A stretch of 64,000 nt of DNA from Lenzites betulinus (lineage: Eukaryota; Basidiomycota; Agaricomycetes; Polyporales; Polyporaceae), in assembly GCA_022264855.1 (NCBI GenBank), contig JABYQU010000029.1, positions 1 to 64,000 on the forward strand, read 5' to 3'. Each line of letters begins with the position of its first letter. Position 1 is the stretch's first letter. This document shows positions 52,239 through 62,083 of this stretch, piece by piece. The translations under genes were made by a program, and so were the position numbers. Under the pieces are notes generated by a model. The model worked only from the letters and a program-made list of their open reading frames with translations, did no database searches and was not told the DNA's origin.

Positions 52239-54912
52239 ATGCCTGAAATTCTGCCAAACCCCGATCTTCTGCGCTCTCAAGTTATTGCCAAACTTGGCGA
52301 AGTGTCGCAAGAGTATTACGAGTGGGAGCATACACACTGTGCTCGTATCCTGGGCTCTTTATCTGTTACTACGCAGCCATCGAGTTACGGGCCAGAGTCT
52401 TGGATGACTCTGAACGACTCAGAATCGGAAGACGATGGAAACACGCCACCTGAATTAGGGGCACGGTTCGATACCGTCGAATTCACAGTGTATGAAAGAC
52501 GAGGACAGCACTGGGACTGCTCCACTAAGCCAGTCCATACAGCCTTGCACGTCGACCCACCTTCGCCAACATCAGCGTACGAGTCTTGTGCGCCGATCTG
52601 TCAAAATATTCTACACGGGGACGACCCGAACTACATGCCATTTATACCACATGCAGACGACTCAAACTTCAGCCACGAGGATCACGCTCTCGAATATAAG
52701 GCGCTGGCGTGGCAGCAGGCGTATCGTGAGTCGGATAGTGAGTGCTGTTTTCCTCATATTCAAAATTTCACGACTTATGTAACACCAGCATTGGCCGTTG
52801 TAACCGAAACTGCACGCCGACTGTACTTTGAGCATGGTATTCCACCCTCTCAGATCGACGATACTGAGGTCCTTCCCTTGATGCTGCAAACGACAACAAC
52901 TTGGGGTGCAGTGTGGACTGGGAATCATAGGTATGGGTGCCTTCGTAACCAAAGCACATGTACCTCACCCTGCTCTGAAGCGACCAGATCGTGTGGCCCG
53001 GGTCGACACGGACGGTCCCCGTCGTTCTACCAGACGTGTCACCGCCGCACATAGACAATCTCCAAGGCCACTTGCAGGAGTATCTCGCGTTATGGTGCCC
53101 CCAGCTCGATTGTCTTCAGGGACATTGCTTCACCCACAGTAAGAATATGCCGTCCATGAGAATTTATTACGCTGATCCTTCGTTGTGAGATGTCGAGCAG
53201 ATCAAAGTCAAGAAGGATATGACACACACCGCGTTTCGATGCTTAAGTGTCGCACTATCCTGCGGGAAGAATTGTATCTCGGAGAATGACTTTGTCCTCG
53301 AGGTTCATCGTCTCTGTACAAGCCGTATACAACTACTGATGCACTCCCAGGACGACGTGGGTTGGACTGATCAAGAGATCGAGGACTTGAGGACCATCGC
53401 TTTTCTTGGCGCACCTATGACGCCCTGTAGCCTGGCAACGCTATGTCGGAAGCCTTGCTACGAGGTCGGGAGCCTTTCCATATGCAACGCAGAACGACGC
53501 TAAGCTTCAAGCCACAGGTTGCCCTAGTTTGTCGGAAGCATGATGACTTCCGTTTCATCAAGCGACTGCGTGGAAGACCAAGAACTGAGGTCGCGAAAAA
53601 GCACACAAAACCCATCTTCGGTAGACATCACTATATGTCTACACCCTATAAACATTCACTGAAGCCTATGTAAGGTCCGGAAGAGGCGCCAGAGTTTGTC
53701 CCGTTCGTTATTTCTACCATTCAACACGGACTGCGGGGCTAATCGTCGCACAGAAACCAGCCATGTAATCACTCAGGCCCGTGCTTGTCGACGTGTCCTT
53801 GCCACCGCAACAAGGCACACTGCATGAGAAACTGTCGTTGCGTCCTTACATGTGGGCTGTTAACGTGCACTTGCTTATGTGACGATGCTGAGCGACCTAC
53901 TGATTCTGGCTGCTACTCAGGTCCCAGGAGGCTTCGAGGATGCAAGTGCCCTTCAAATGCACCAAAGCCCCACAAGGTGCGATCTTCGACGCGGGGAGCT
54001 TGTAACGGAAAGCGTTGTCCGTGTAGGGCCTCGAAACGAGAGTGCGATCCTGAGTTATGTGTTCCATGTGGGCGTAGGTGAGTGCATTCCTTTGATGAAT
54101 GATTATCACATTTCTGAACAGATCATAGTGCCAGTGGTACGTAGTATTTTACTTCAGCTTGTCAAAAAGAGCTCAACTGACTACCGACACAGCGGGCGAG
54201 TACGATGTGTGCCAAAAAATGCAAATTCTGGCCGGACGTCACGTAGTATGAACTCTCTCAACCCGATCTACCGTATGTATCGTGCTGACAGGGGAGCTTC
54301 GCAGATGACGGAAGTCAAAATCGGGAGATTCGGAATGGGCCTGGTGCTTGTCGAAGATGTGGAGGAAGGAGCTCTTATTACTGGTTGGTGGTGATGCATC
54401 CCCTCACCCTGTGACCAATTCTCACCGCGTTCTCGACAGAGTATATCGGAGAGCTGATATACGAGCCCACTTTCCTCTGTCGCTGGTAAGTTACTACCTC
54501 GGCGTCACTTGCGATGTTTGCCTAAGCCCTACTTCATGCGTTCATAGTCAAGTCACCCAGCATATCGGCCGGAGCTACGTCTTTGCCTTGAACTCTACCA
54601 TATCGGTAGACGCTTTCTCTTGTGGAAACCACGCTCGGTTCATAAACCATGCTCCATTCAATGAGGCCAACGTCGCCGTGACCAGTACATTTGCTTGCTA
54701 AATCGTGGTCAAACGAAGTACTGATTGGACTGTGACAGTAATGCTCGTGCAAGGCGAGCAGAGGATAGGCGTATACGCGAGTGAGTGTTGCGCTGCCGCC
54801 ATGAACCTTCTGATGCTATTATTGACCTTTGGCAGAGAAAGATATCTCTGCAGGTAGCGAGTTGTTCATGGATTACGGGCCCGACTACCCGATAGATTCT
54901 GTCGGGAGCTAG
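52239..54912 (+). CDS. EZH-like (KMT6-type) SET-domain histone methyltransferase
   Basis: Start chosen at MPEILPNPDLLRSQ (52239); an in-frame ATG at 52206 is possible. The N-terminal acidic part is not conserved. ALWCPQLDCLQGHCFTH (about 53085-53130) and CGKNCISENDFVL resemble the Cys-rich pre-SANT region of EZH2. GWTDQEIEDLRTIAFLGAPM (from 53358) fits the SANT2 helix pattern. The CXC domain lies at 53770-54070: CLSTCPCHRNKAHCMRNCRC, then after an intron RGCKCPSNAPKP and CNGKRCPCRASKRECDPELC. The SET part has VKIGRFGMGLVLVEDVEEGA, YIGELIYEPTF, HIGRSYVFALNSTISVDAFS, GNHARFINHAPFNEANVAV, GEQRIGVYA and EKDISAGSELFMDYGPDYPI. The stop is at 54910-54912. The NHS motif is replaced by NHA. This is the PRC2 catalytic subunit type, expected to methylate H3K27. 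Several middle exon borders were not fixed. Confidence 0.82.
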
Positions 54913-55216
54913 ATATCGTCTGTTACCGCGACATGTACACCTACTATAATGATATTCATTGGACCGTTGGCCAAAGCGCGACGCCTATACTTAATGATAC
55001 AGTGATTGATACTGCTCAGTACGAATGGCCGCGAGGCGTCAAGTCTCGGCAATTTCCGGCACACGTCGTGGGAAGTTGTTCAACCGCGTTCGAATTCGGC
55101 AGCGCTACAAGTTGTGTCTCTTACCACGACGATCCTGTTGGCGACCAAGCTTCATCTGTGAGTGAATGACTGTCGTTTCGAACACATGTGTGCTGACTAG
55201 TCAATTTCTGTCAGAA
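54913..55216. other. Intergenic region before the F-box gene
   Basis: About 300 bp between stop 54912 and ATG 55217. Short open frame only; no feature recognised. Confidence 0.4.
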
Positions 55217-57019
55217 ATGTCTCAGCCATCATATGGCACGACCGCGTGCCGCGTCTTGGCCATTCCCGAGATCTTGGAGCTCGTCTTCTCGTTCCTCGAC
55301 CAACGCAAAGATGTCGCGAAGACCGCCCTCGTTTGCAGGAACTGGTCCGAAGTCGCACTGGACAACCTGTGGCGTGATGTAGACAATATACATCGACTAT
55401 TCGGTCTCCTAGCGCCCATCCAGCCAGACGAGTTCTCCCGGGAAGACGTATGTTCGCAACGCAGAGATAATGATCTTGAGTACTGATCCCGTTGACAGGG
55501 CTTCGAAAGACCGTTAGAGCCCGTGGATTGGGCAAGATTCTCGCGTTACGCTCGCCGTGTACGCGCACTCTCGTCATCAAACATCGAAGAGCTCCTACAC
55601 GGACGGGTTGTCTTTGACGAGGTCGCTCGAACTCGTCCGACACTGAACATTCTACCTAGGCTCTCGAAGCTCTCCTGGGTTACTGAAAAGAGCGAGAGCA
55701 TGCAGCTGTCTCTTATGTTCATGCACGAGAACATACGACACTTTACCGTCGCGCTCGTCCCCTCGGACACCTATTCCCTCAGCATATACTTGCAAGAGAT
55801 AGCACTCCGGATGCCTGCGCTCACCCATCTGGATATGCGTTTTAGGTTTCCCGTCCGCGACATCCAAGAGGACCTATGCAAACTCTTTGACTCGCTCCCC
55901 CACCTTCAAACAGTGGTCCTTCCAAAGTTCACGCTGAGTGCACCCGTCATCGAACGGCTCTCGCGATGCCCAAAGCTGCGAGTCATTCAGTTCGAATTCA
56001 TACCCTCACAAGGCGCAGGAGACGTGTCTGACGTCCATAATTGGTTTCCCGTGCTGAAGGAAGGCGCATTCCCCGAACTCCTCGATATCTCGGTCAGCGT
56101 CCACCTCCCGCATATGATCCGGTTCCTATCCACCGAGTTCTTCCCAGCGAATCTTACCTGCCTTTACGTCCATGTTCTCTACATCGTGCCTCCGTATCAG
56201 GTGCAAGAATACCTCGAAGCCACGGCGCAGAGCTGCCAGCAACTCAAACAACTCTACATCGACTTTGTCGGGGATCCAAGCCCGCTGCTATTCCGCACCG
56301 TTCTACCTAGCGACGACCGTATCGGCTGGAACACCATCCGCCCCATTCTGAAGCTCTCGAAGCTGATTGATTTCCAGATCCACTGGGACTCGCCTTTCGC
56401 AATAAGCCAAGGGGATCTCGAGGACTTGGCGGCGAGCCTCACTCGCCTCGAAATCCTGGACCTGAACACTGAGCCACTACCGACTCCGGAGCCCCCTTCA
56501 CTCACACTGAGCGCACTCATCCCGTTCGCGCGGCACTGCCCGAAGTTGCGCCAGCTGGGTCTCTACATCAACGCATCCGACGTCGATTTGGACGCAGCGT
56601 CACGCGAACTCTATGCCACCCTGCCCCCCGTCCGGTTTCGGAGCCTCGAGAAGCTATTGATGGGGCTGTCGCGCATCGTATCTGAACCGCGCATCGCGCT
56701 CTTCCTGAGCGAGATCCTCCCTCTTGGGTGCACGGTCAGCGCAGGGGTGAGCTGGCCGGAGGGGTTCAACGCGATGGAAGCGCAGACGGCTGAGGACGGC
56801 GCGGTTCTCGTGGACATGTGGACCCAGGCGGGGCACTGGTATAAGAGGTGGACGGCGGTGGATAACCTGATGTCCCTGCTTATACCTGTGCGGATGCAGG
56901 AGAGGGCACGGCGGGATGAGCTCGAGCGCGAGGTGGAAGACTTGAGAGTGCGGTGTCGCCTGATGGAGGACAGGGCGCGTGTCGGAGTCCCCCAGGACGG
57001 CGGGTGTATCCTGCTGTAG
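55217..57019 (+). CDS. F-box protein with LRR-like C-terminal region
   Basis: Exon 1 is 55217-55447 and exon 2 is 55499-57019, joined across a 51-nt intron (GTATGT..TTGACAG) in phase 0. The total is 1752 nt, i.e. 583 residues. It begins MSQPSYGTTACRVLAIPEIL with the F-box core LAIPEILELVFSFLDQRKDV, then AKTALVCRNWSEVALDNLWR. The remainder has degenerate leucine-rich repeats (ALTHLDMRFRF, LPHLQTVVLPKFTLSAPVIE, LSRCPKLRVIQFE, HCPKLRQLGLYI). The C-terminal 40 residues (MQERARRDELEREVEDLRVR) form a short coiled coil ending in GGCILL, which could look like a prenylation-type CaaX end (CILL). F-box proteins recruit targets to SCF ubiquitin ligases through Skp1. Agaricomycetes carry large expanded families of this kind; the target is unknown. 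Confidence 0.88.
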
Positions 57020-57559
57020 ACTTCGTGAGTCACTTCTGTCGCTGTCGTTTCCTTGTCTGTTCGCTTCGTTGTTCTGCTCAGCTTTCGACTTACCATTATG
57101 CACGTTTCCTCCCTTCAGTCATCATGTTGGCACACATTCTATGCCGACGACTTATTGTTATTTAGGTTACCCAGTGCTATCCTCGCCCTCATCTACGCTT
57201 TATCATCTACGTGAACATATCCAGAGACTTTTCCTCTATATCGAACTCTTCGTTATGCGAAGTGTAGCCAATTCTCGCTCACGATGCACCACCTTGTATG
57301 GCTCCGTCTCACTTTCACTGTCATCAGGCATCCTATGCAGTGCTCTGACCACACGGCTCGGTGATAAATCACGCGCAGTTCGTGGGTATCTGGCCTGAGA
57401 GCGCGGCCATGAGGCTATCGGCCTTATCATCTTGCGTCCTTACAGTCAGCGCCGCCGTCCCAGCGCCGTGGTTATAAGTCCAGGGACTTGAAGTGAGTGC
57501 TTTGTTGCTCTTATACAGAACCCTGAGTTGCAAACGAAGGTTTAGAACACGTCAGGATC
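57020..57559. other. Intergenic region before the formamidase gene
   Basis: About 540 bp, pyrimidine-rich near 57040-57240. It must hold the F-box gene 3' end and the formamidase promoter. No further gene recognised. Confidence 0.4.
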
Positions 57560-58902
57560 ATGTCCACCATACACTCTATCAAACGCGCTCAGTGCCATCT
57601 CGCATGGGATCACAGGTACGAGCTCCGCTGCATGATGTCCAGTACCAGCCGATCGCTCACATCGTTCACCACGGCCACGAACAGCATACCCCCAGTCCTG
57701 CGCGTGCAGTCCGGCGAGACCGTGACCTTCGACTGCCTCGACGCGTCCAACGGCCAACTCACGCCCGCCTCGACCACCGCGTCGATCGCGTCGCTCGTCT
57801 TCGCGCAGCTCGACCAGGTGAACGGCCCGATCTTCGTCGACGGCGCCGTCCCGGGCGACACGCTCCGCGTCGACGTGCTCGACGTGCGCACCGCGGACTG
57901 GGGCTGGACGGGGCTCATCCCCGGGTTCGGCCTCCTCGCGGACGAGTTCCCCGCACCCGCGCTGAAGCTCTGGACGCTGCACGCCCACGCCGAGTCGGCG
58001 GCGGCGGCGGAAGGGGAGTACGGATATGCGTGGTTCGACGAGGAGCGCGGGATCAGGATCCCGCTGCGGCCGTTCGCGGGCGAGATGGGCGTCGCGCCGG
58101 GGAAGCCGGGCGCGCACTCGACTATCCCGCCGTATGCGACTGGGGGGAACGTGGATACGCGGCACTTGACAAAGGGGTCGACGCTTTATCTCCCTATCGA
58201 GGCGGAGGGCGCGCTGTTCTCTATTGGGGATGGGCACGCTGCACAGGGGGATGGCGGTACGTGTAGCCTGTGATAACTTAAACAAAGTCTTTGCTGACTG
58301 TGATCTGACTTTTTGGAGAGGTCTGCGGTATGCCGGTGCATTTGGAGTCCCCAAGGGTCCTGAGCTGATGAATTCTTCGTAGGAACGGCCATTGAAACCC
58401 CAATGAACGTAACGGTGCGGCTGACGGTGATCAAGGACAAGTCATACGTGAAGACTCCACACTTCGTGACGCGCTCTCCGTATAGTCGGGAGGATGAGTT
58501 TTATTGTACAACGGGGGTTGAACCTGGTAAGTCTTTCTCCATTCGAGGCAGCGTTCTGCTCACCATCGATTTGTACGCAGACATACGCGAAGCCACTCGT
58601 GCTGCGGTTCGCCACATGATAGCGTTCCTGGTCGCTGAACGCGGCCTTACGAGCGAGGAGGCGTATATGCTCTGCAGCGTCGCGGGGGATCTGAGGATGC
58701 ACGAAGTGGTGAGCGTCTTGCACTTGAACTTGAAGAATGTGTATTCTAACGAAGCCTTCCGTACAGGTGGACATGCCGAATTACGTGGTATGTTTGTCAC
58801 TTGCTCGAGGACATTTGAAGAGCACTGCGTTTAGACACTGACTGTGCCTCCACAGATCGGGATGATGTTGCCGAAGTCTGTGTTCACCAAAGATAAGTAA
58901 AT
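57560..58902 (+). CDS. Acetamidase/formamidase (FmdA/AmdA family)
   Basis: Hydrolyses formamide or short aliphatic amides to ammonia and the acid. Start MSTIHSIKRAQCHLAWDHRY. An intron near 57620-57690 precedes the standard block SIPPVLRVQSGETVTFDCLD. Next come QVNGPIFVDGAVPGDTLRVD, WGWTGLIPGFGLLADEF, IRIPLRPFAGEMGVAP, GNVDTRHLTKGSTLYLPIEA and GALFSIGDGHAAQGDG. The invariant GDGEVCGTAIETP is assembled across a 9-nt exon (58319-58327, AGGTCTGCG). Introns at 58257-58318 and 58328-58382 flank it. The last exons give VARSPYS-like FVTRSPYSREDEFYCTTGVE, AVRHMIAFLVAERGLTSEEA, YMLCSVAGDLRMHEVVD, and end SVFTKDK with TAA 58900-58902. Cytosolic, no signal peptide. It is followed on the same strand by urate oxidase, which suggests a nitrogen-use context. 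Confidence 0.93.
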
Positions 58903-59715
58903 CCATGTATGTTCTATTGGTGAGTTGGGGGATAGGAATGCACCCCAGTTCAATGTGCGGAGGTTTCGGTCATTGTTGAGAAGTTCCTGTTGTATGTTAT
59001 GCATGTATTACCCTGCGTACAAGGTCGCCCGGATCCCAACATTGAAGCAGCTTTTCCTGCACGCCGAAGCCCGTCTCGAAATTTCATCGGACCAGCTGCC
59101 AGGTTACTAAGGATAGATCTAGAGTGGGCAATCCAAATGGATATCTGTTCGACTCTAGCCTGCAAGGCGCGCGTCCGACCGTGTGGCTCCGGATACATAG
59201 GAGGCCTACGCCGACGCCTATGTACTATTCTTACGATTTTGTTGGCTGCAAAGCGTTGAACGTTGGACAGTGGGACTTTCAAGTTTTTCGAACATGTTGG
59301 TTAGTGCATGAGTCGAGTGTACGCTACAATCCACGGTATATGGTTATGAGCGCCTACATTAACGTTCTCTCTCCGAGTGAGTACGTATTGGATCGTTCCT
59401 CGTTGACCAGGACCACATCGCAAGCTTCGAACAGTCATCGCCTACACACCTCCTCTTCCCTCCGCAATGAGCCCGGCCATAATGAAGACATACACGTGCA
59501 GTCCTCCACGCTGTTATAGAGAACACTGATAAGATAAGACCGCCCTCGGGCGATCGAGGCCAATTCTCGAGTCGACTGCGTTATCGCGGCTAAACACCCA
59601 TCGCGATGTCCTCTCCTCTGCTGCTTTCTTAAATCCACGTCTCTTCAGCAGAGCCACATACTACTTTGAAGCACCCGTTCACTGACCGACTACACCAAAC
59701 TACCTCTTGATCACG
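58903..59715. other. Intergenic region between formamidase and urate oxidase
   Basis: About 810 bp. Frames of 60-131 codons on both strands overlap and show no domain. The last 80 bp probably contain the urate oxidase core promoter. Confidence 0.4.
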
Positions 59716-61043
59716 ATGTCTGAAGGCGAAGGTCTCTCCTATCTCTCGCACGCCCGCTACGGCAAGGACAAGGTCCGCGTCTTCCGCGTCGTGCGCGATG
59801 GTGCATGGCACAATATCGTCGAGTACAATGTCACCGCACTAGTGGAGGGCGACATCGAAGTCAGGTTAGTCTCCATTCACAGAACGATTGAGCACGCGGC
59901 GCCCAACTGAATTGGGATCACAGCTACACCAAGGCGGACAACTCGGTGGTAGTTGCCACAGACTCGAGTAAGTACCCCCTCGCTCATTTCTTCCACTGTA
60001 CGAGCTCATGATATATACCCCATCGTAGTCAAGAACATCACATACTGTATGTCATTCACACCCCTGGCTGCGACCCGCGCTCACTCGCAGAAGTCCTCGC
60101 CAAGACCTCCCCTCACGTCCTCCACCCCGAACGCTTCGCGCTCCACCTCGGCACGCACCTCGTCACGAAATACGCGCACCTCAAGAAAGCGTTCATCACG
60201 ATCGAGCAGCTCCGGTGGCAGCGCATCCCCGTCGCGCCCAGCGCGGGCGAAGCCGCGCAGCCGCACCCGCACGCGTTCTACCGCGACGGCGACGACAAGC
60301 GCATCGTCGAGGCCGAGATCGACGCGTCAGCGGGTTTGGACAAGATCGTCGCACGCGTGACGTCCGGGCTGCAGGGCCTGCTCGTGCTCAAGACGACCGG
60401 GAGCGCGTTCGAGTCGTTCGTGCGCGACGAGTACACGACGCTCGTCGAGGTCGACGACCGCATCTTCTCGACCTCGATCGACCTCGCGTACCGCTTCGCG
60501 CCCCTCGCGATCCCGAAGCCGGCGGACGGTGAGGGCAAGGTGTTCGACGTTGCGCTCGCGCCGGAGCAGGCGAAGGGCACTGCGTGGGACGGCGATAGCG
60601 TGGCTGCGGCTGCGCGTGGGATCACGCTTGAGGTCTTCGCCGTCGATGAGAGCGCAAGTGTGCAGGTACGTAGGTCGGTATTCCGTTGCGCTCCACTGTT
60701 GACACTATGCGGGCTCAGGCGACGCTCTACAAGATGGCTCAGCGGATAGTCGCGGAGCACCCGCACGTCCAGAGCGTGACGTACAAACTCCCGAACAAGC
60801 ACTACGTGCCCGTCGACATGAAGTACATCGAGATCGACAACATGTCTCCGTGCGTATTTCCGGCGTACCCTCGTGTATCCTACGTTGACCGTTCAATCTG
60901 TCGTAGTCCCAAGGCCGAGGTGTTCATTCCTCTGCCCGCACCGAGGTATGTCTCCCTCATGTAGATCTATTTCGTCTGCGGAAGACTGATGTGGCTGCTC
61001 GGCTTACAGCGGACTGATCTCTGCTACTGTCTCGCGAAAGTGA
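59716..61043 (+). CDS. Urate oxidase (uricase)
   Basis: Oxidises urate to 5-hydroxyisourate in purine breakdown. Start MSEGEGLSYLSHARYGKDKV, with the catalytic Lys in YGKDKVRVFRV. The catalytic Thr lies in DNSVVVATDSIKN, spliced from two exons. KNITYFLAKTSPHVL requires the acceptor at 60093 (AAG), because the CAG three bases earlier would produce an in-frame TAA. Further signatures are VTKYAHLKKAFITIEQLRWQ, VTSGLQGLLVLKTTGSAFES, FVRDEYTTLVEVDDRIFSTS, then TLYKMAQRIVAEHPHVQSVT, LPNKHYVPVDMKYIEIDN and AEVFIPLPAPSGLISATVSR. It ends SRK with TGA 61041-61043. Length about 310 residues, as usual. The end SRK is not a standard peroxisomal PTS1 tripeptide. An alternative donor (GTGAGA) overlaps the stop and could lead to a different C-terminus. 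Confidence 0.93.
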
Positions 61044-61213
61044 GAAGGGGATCTACGTCAGCTATGGCACCCAATGCAAACAATCCAGTATCTCATGTAC
61101 ATGCATGTATGTAAAACAAAGAGAATATTGCGTGGACTTCAATGAAGAATCAGATTCTCGTGTAAATGCTCTTGCGGCTGTACAGGAGAACAACAAAGAG
61201 ACGACATGCTGCA

Positions 61214-61300
61214 TCCCGTTTAGCTCAGCTGGTAGAGCGCGTCACTAGTACGAGCATATCGTGTAATGACGAGGTCAGTCGTTCAAGTCGGCTAATGGGA
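61214..61300 (+). tRNA. tRNA-Thr (anticodon AGT) with a 15-nt intron
   Basis: The acceptor stem TCCCGTT pairs with AATGGGA (one G-U). The D arm is GCTC..GAGC with loop AGCTGGTA. The anticodon stem CGTCA/TGACG encloses loop CTAGTA..A with the anticodon AGT. The T arm is AGTCG/CGGCT with loop TTCAAGT. The intron lies one base 3' of the anticodon (CGAGCATATCGTGTA), the canonical eukaryotic position. Mature length 72. Confidence 0.9.
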
Positions 61301-61837
61301 ATCGTTTTGGCGGTTTCCGTTATGTACTCTGTTTGTCTTGGTGTCACTGACGCATATACCAAGGAACACGGACAGGTCTTGGTCTGTCTGTGTTTCGCGG
61401 TTTTCAGGCGTTCACGTGCGGCAAGTTAGTAAACGGCCCTAGTAAGTACTACGTAGTAGTGTCCACAGACGTTTCTTACTTCTTGCCGGCACTACCAGCA
61501 CTGGAGATATGTTTATGTAAGGAACGCTGTCATAAACTCGGGGATGTACGTGCAAGATCAGCGTATCTGATGTGGAAAAAGCACATGAATATTTTCCATA
61601 TCCCCATGCGTAGGCAATGGCTATCCGAGGCTTGCCAGTGCGATGTGGTCCTGGTCAACAACTTAGGATGGTAGACGTGACAACGGTATCAAAGAGAGTA
61701 ACAAATTTAATGAATGACATATTGATGCCATATCATGGATTGGGTACGTGGAGTATGTACAGATGTGACAGTAATCATGTATGCATGAATTCCCTAGCGA
61801 CGGTGCACAAAAAACTTATGAGACAAAGCACGATGAT
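61301..61837. other. Spacer between two convergent tRNA genes
   Basis: 537 bp with no supported gene. Frames of 94-102 codons are open but without signatures. Confidence 0.4.
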
Positions 61838-61931
61838 TCCCATTAGCCGACTTGAACGACTGACCTCGTCATTACACGATGCGCTAGGCGCCCGTACTAG
61901 TGACGCGCTCTACCAGCTGAGCTAAACGGGA
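61838..61931 (-). tRNA. tRNA-Thr (anticodon AGT) with a 22-nt intron
   Basis: Mature parts appear identical to the tRNA gene at 61214-61300. The intron, at the same position, is longer (from CGGGCGCC to TCGTGTA), with a central insertion GGCGCCTAGC-like relative to the first copy. The gene faces the first one, 3' ends towards each other. Confidence 0.9.
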
Positions 61932-62083
61932 TTGCAAAGCCAGGAGTTGTATTTAGCTATGTACCTAACTGCTGTGCTGCACGGCTGAATCGGAGATCGC
62001 TCGAGCTCGAAGACAATAAGTTGTGTACTTGGATATGTTGCCACTTACGCCTTTCTCCTCTGCACCGCCAGCTCAACAGGAAC

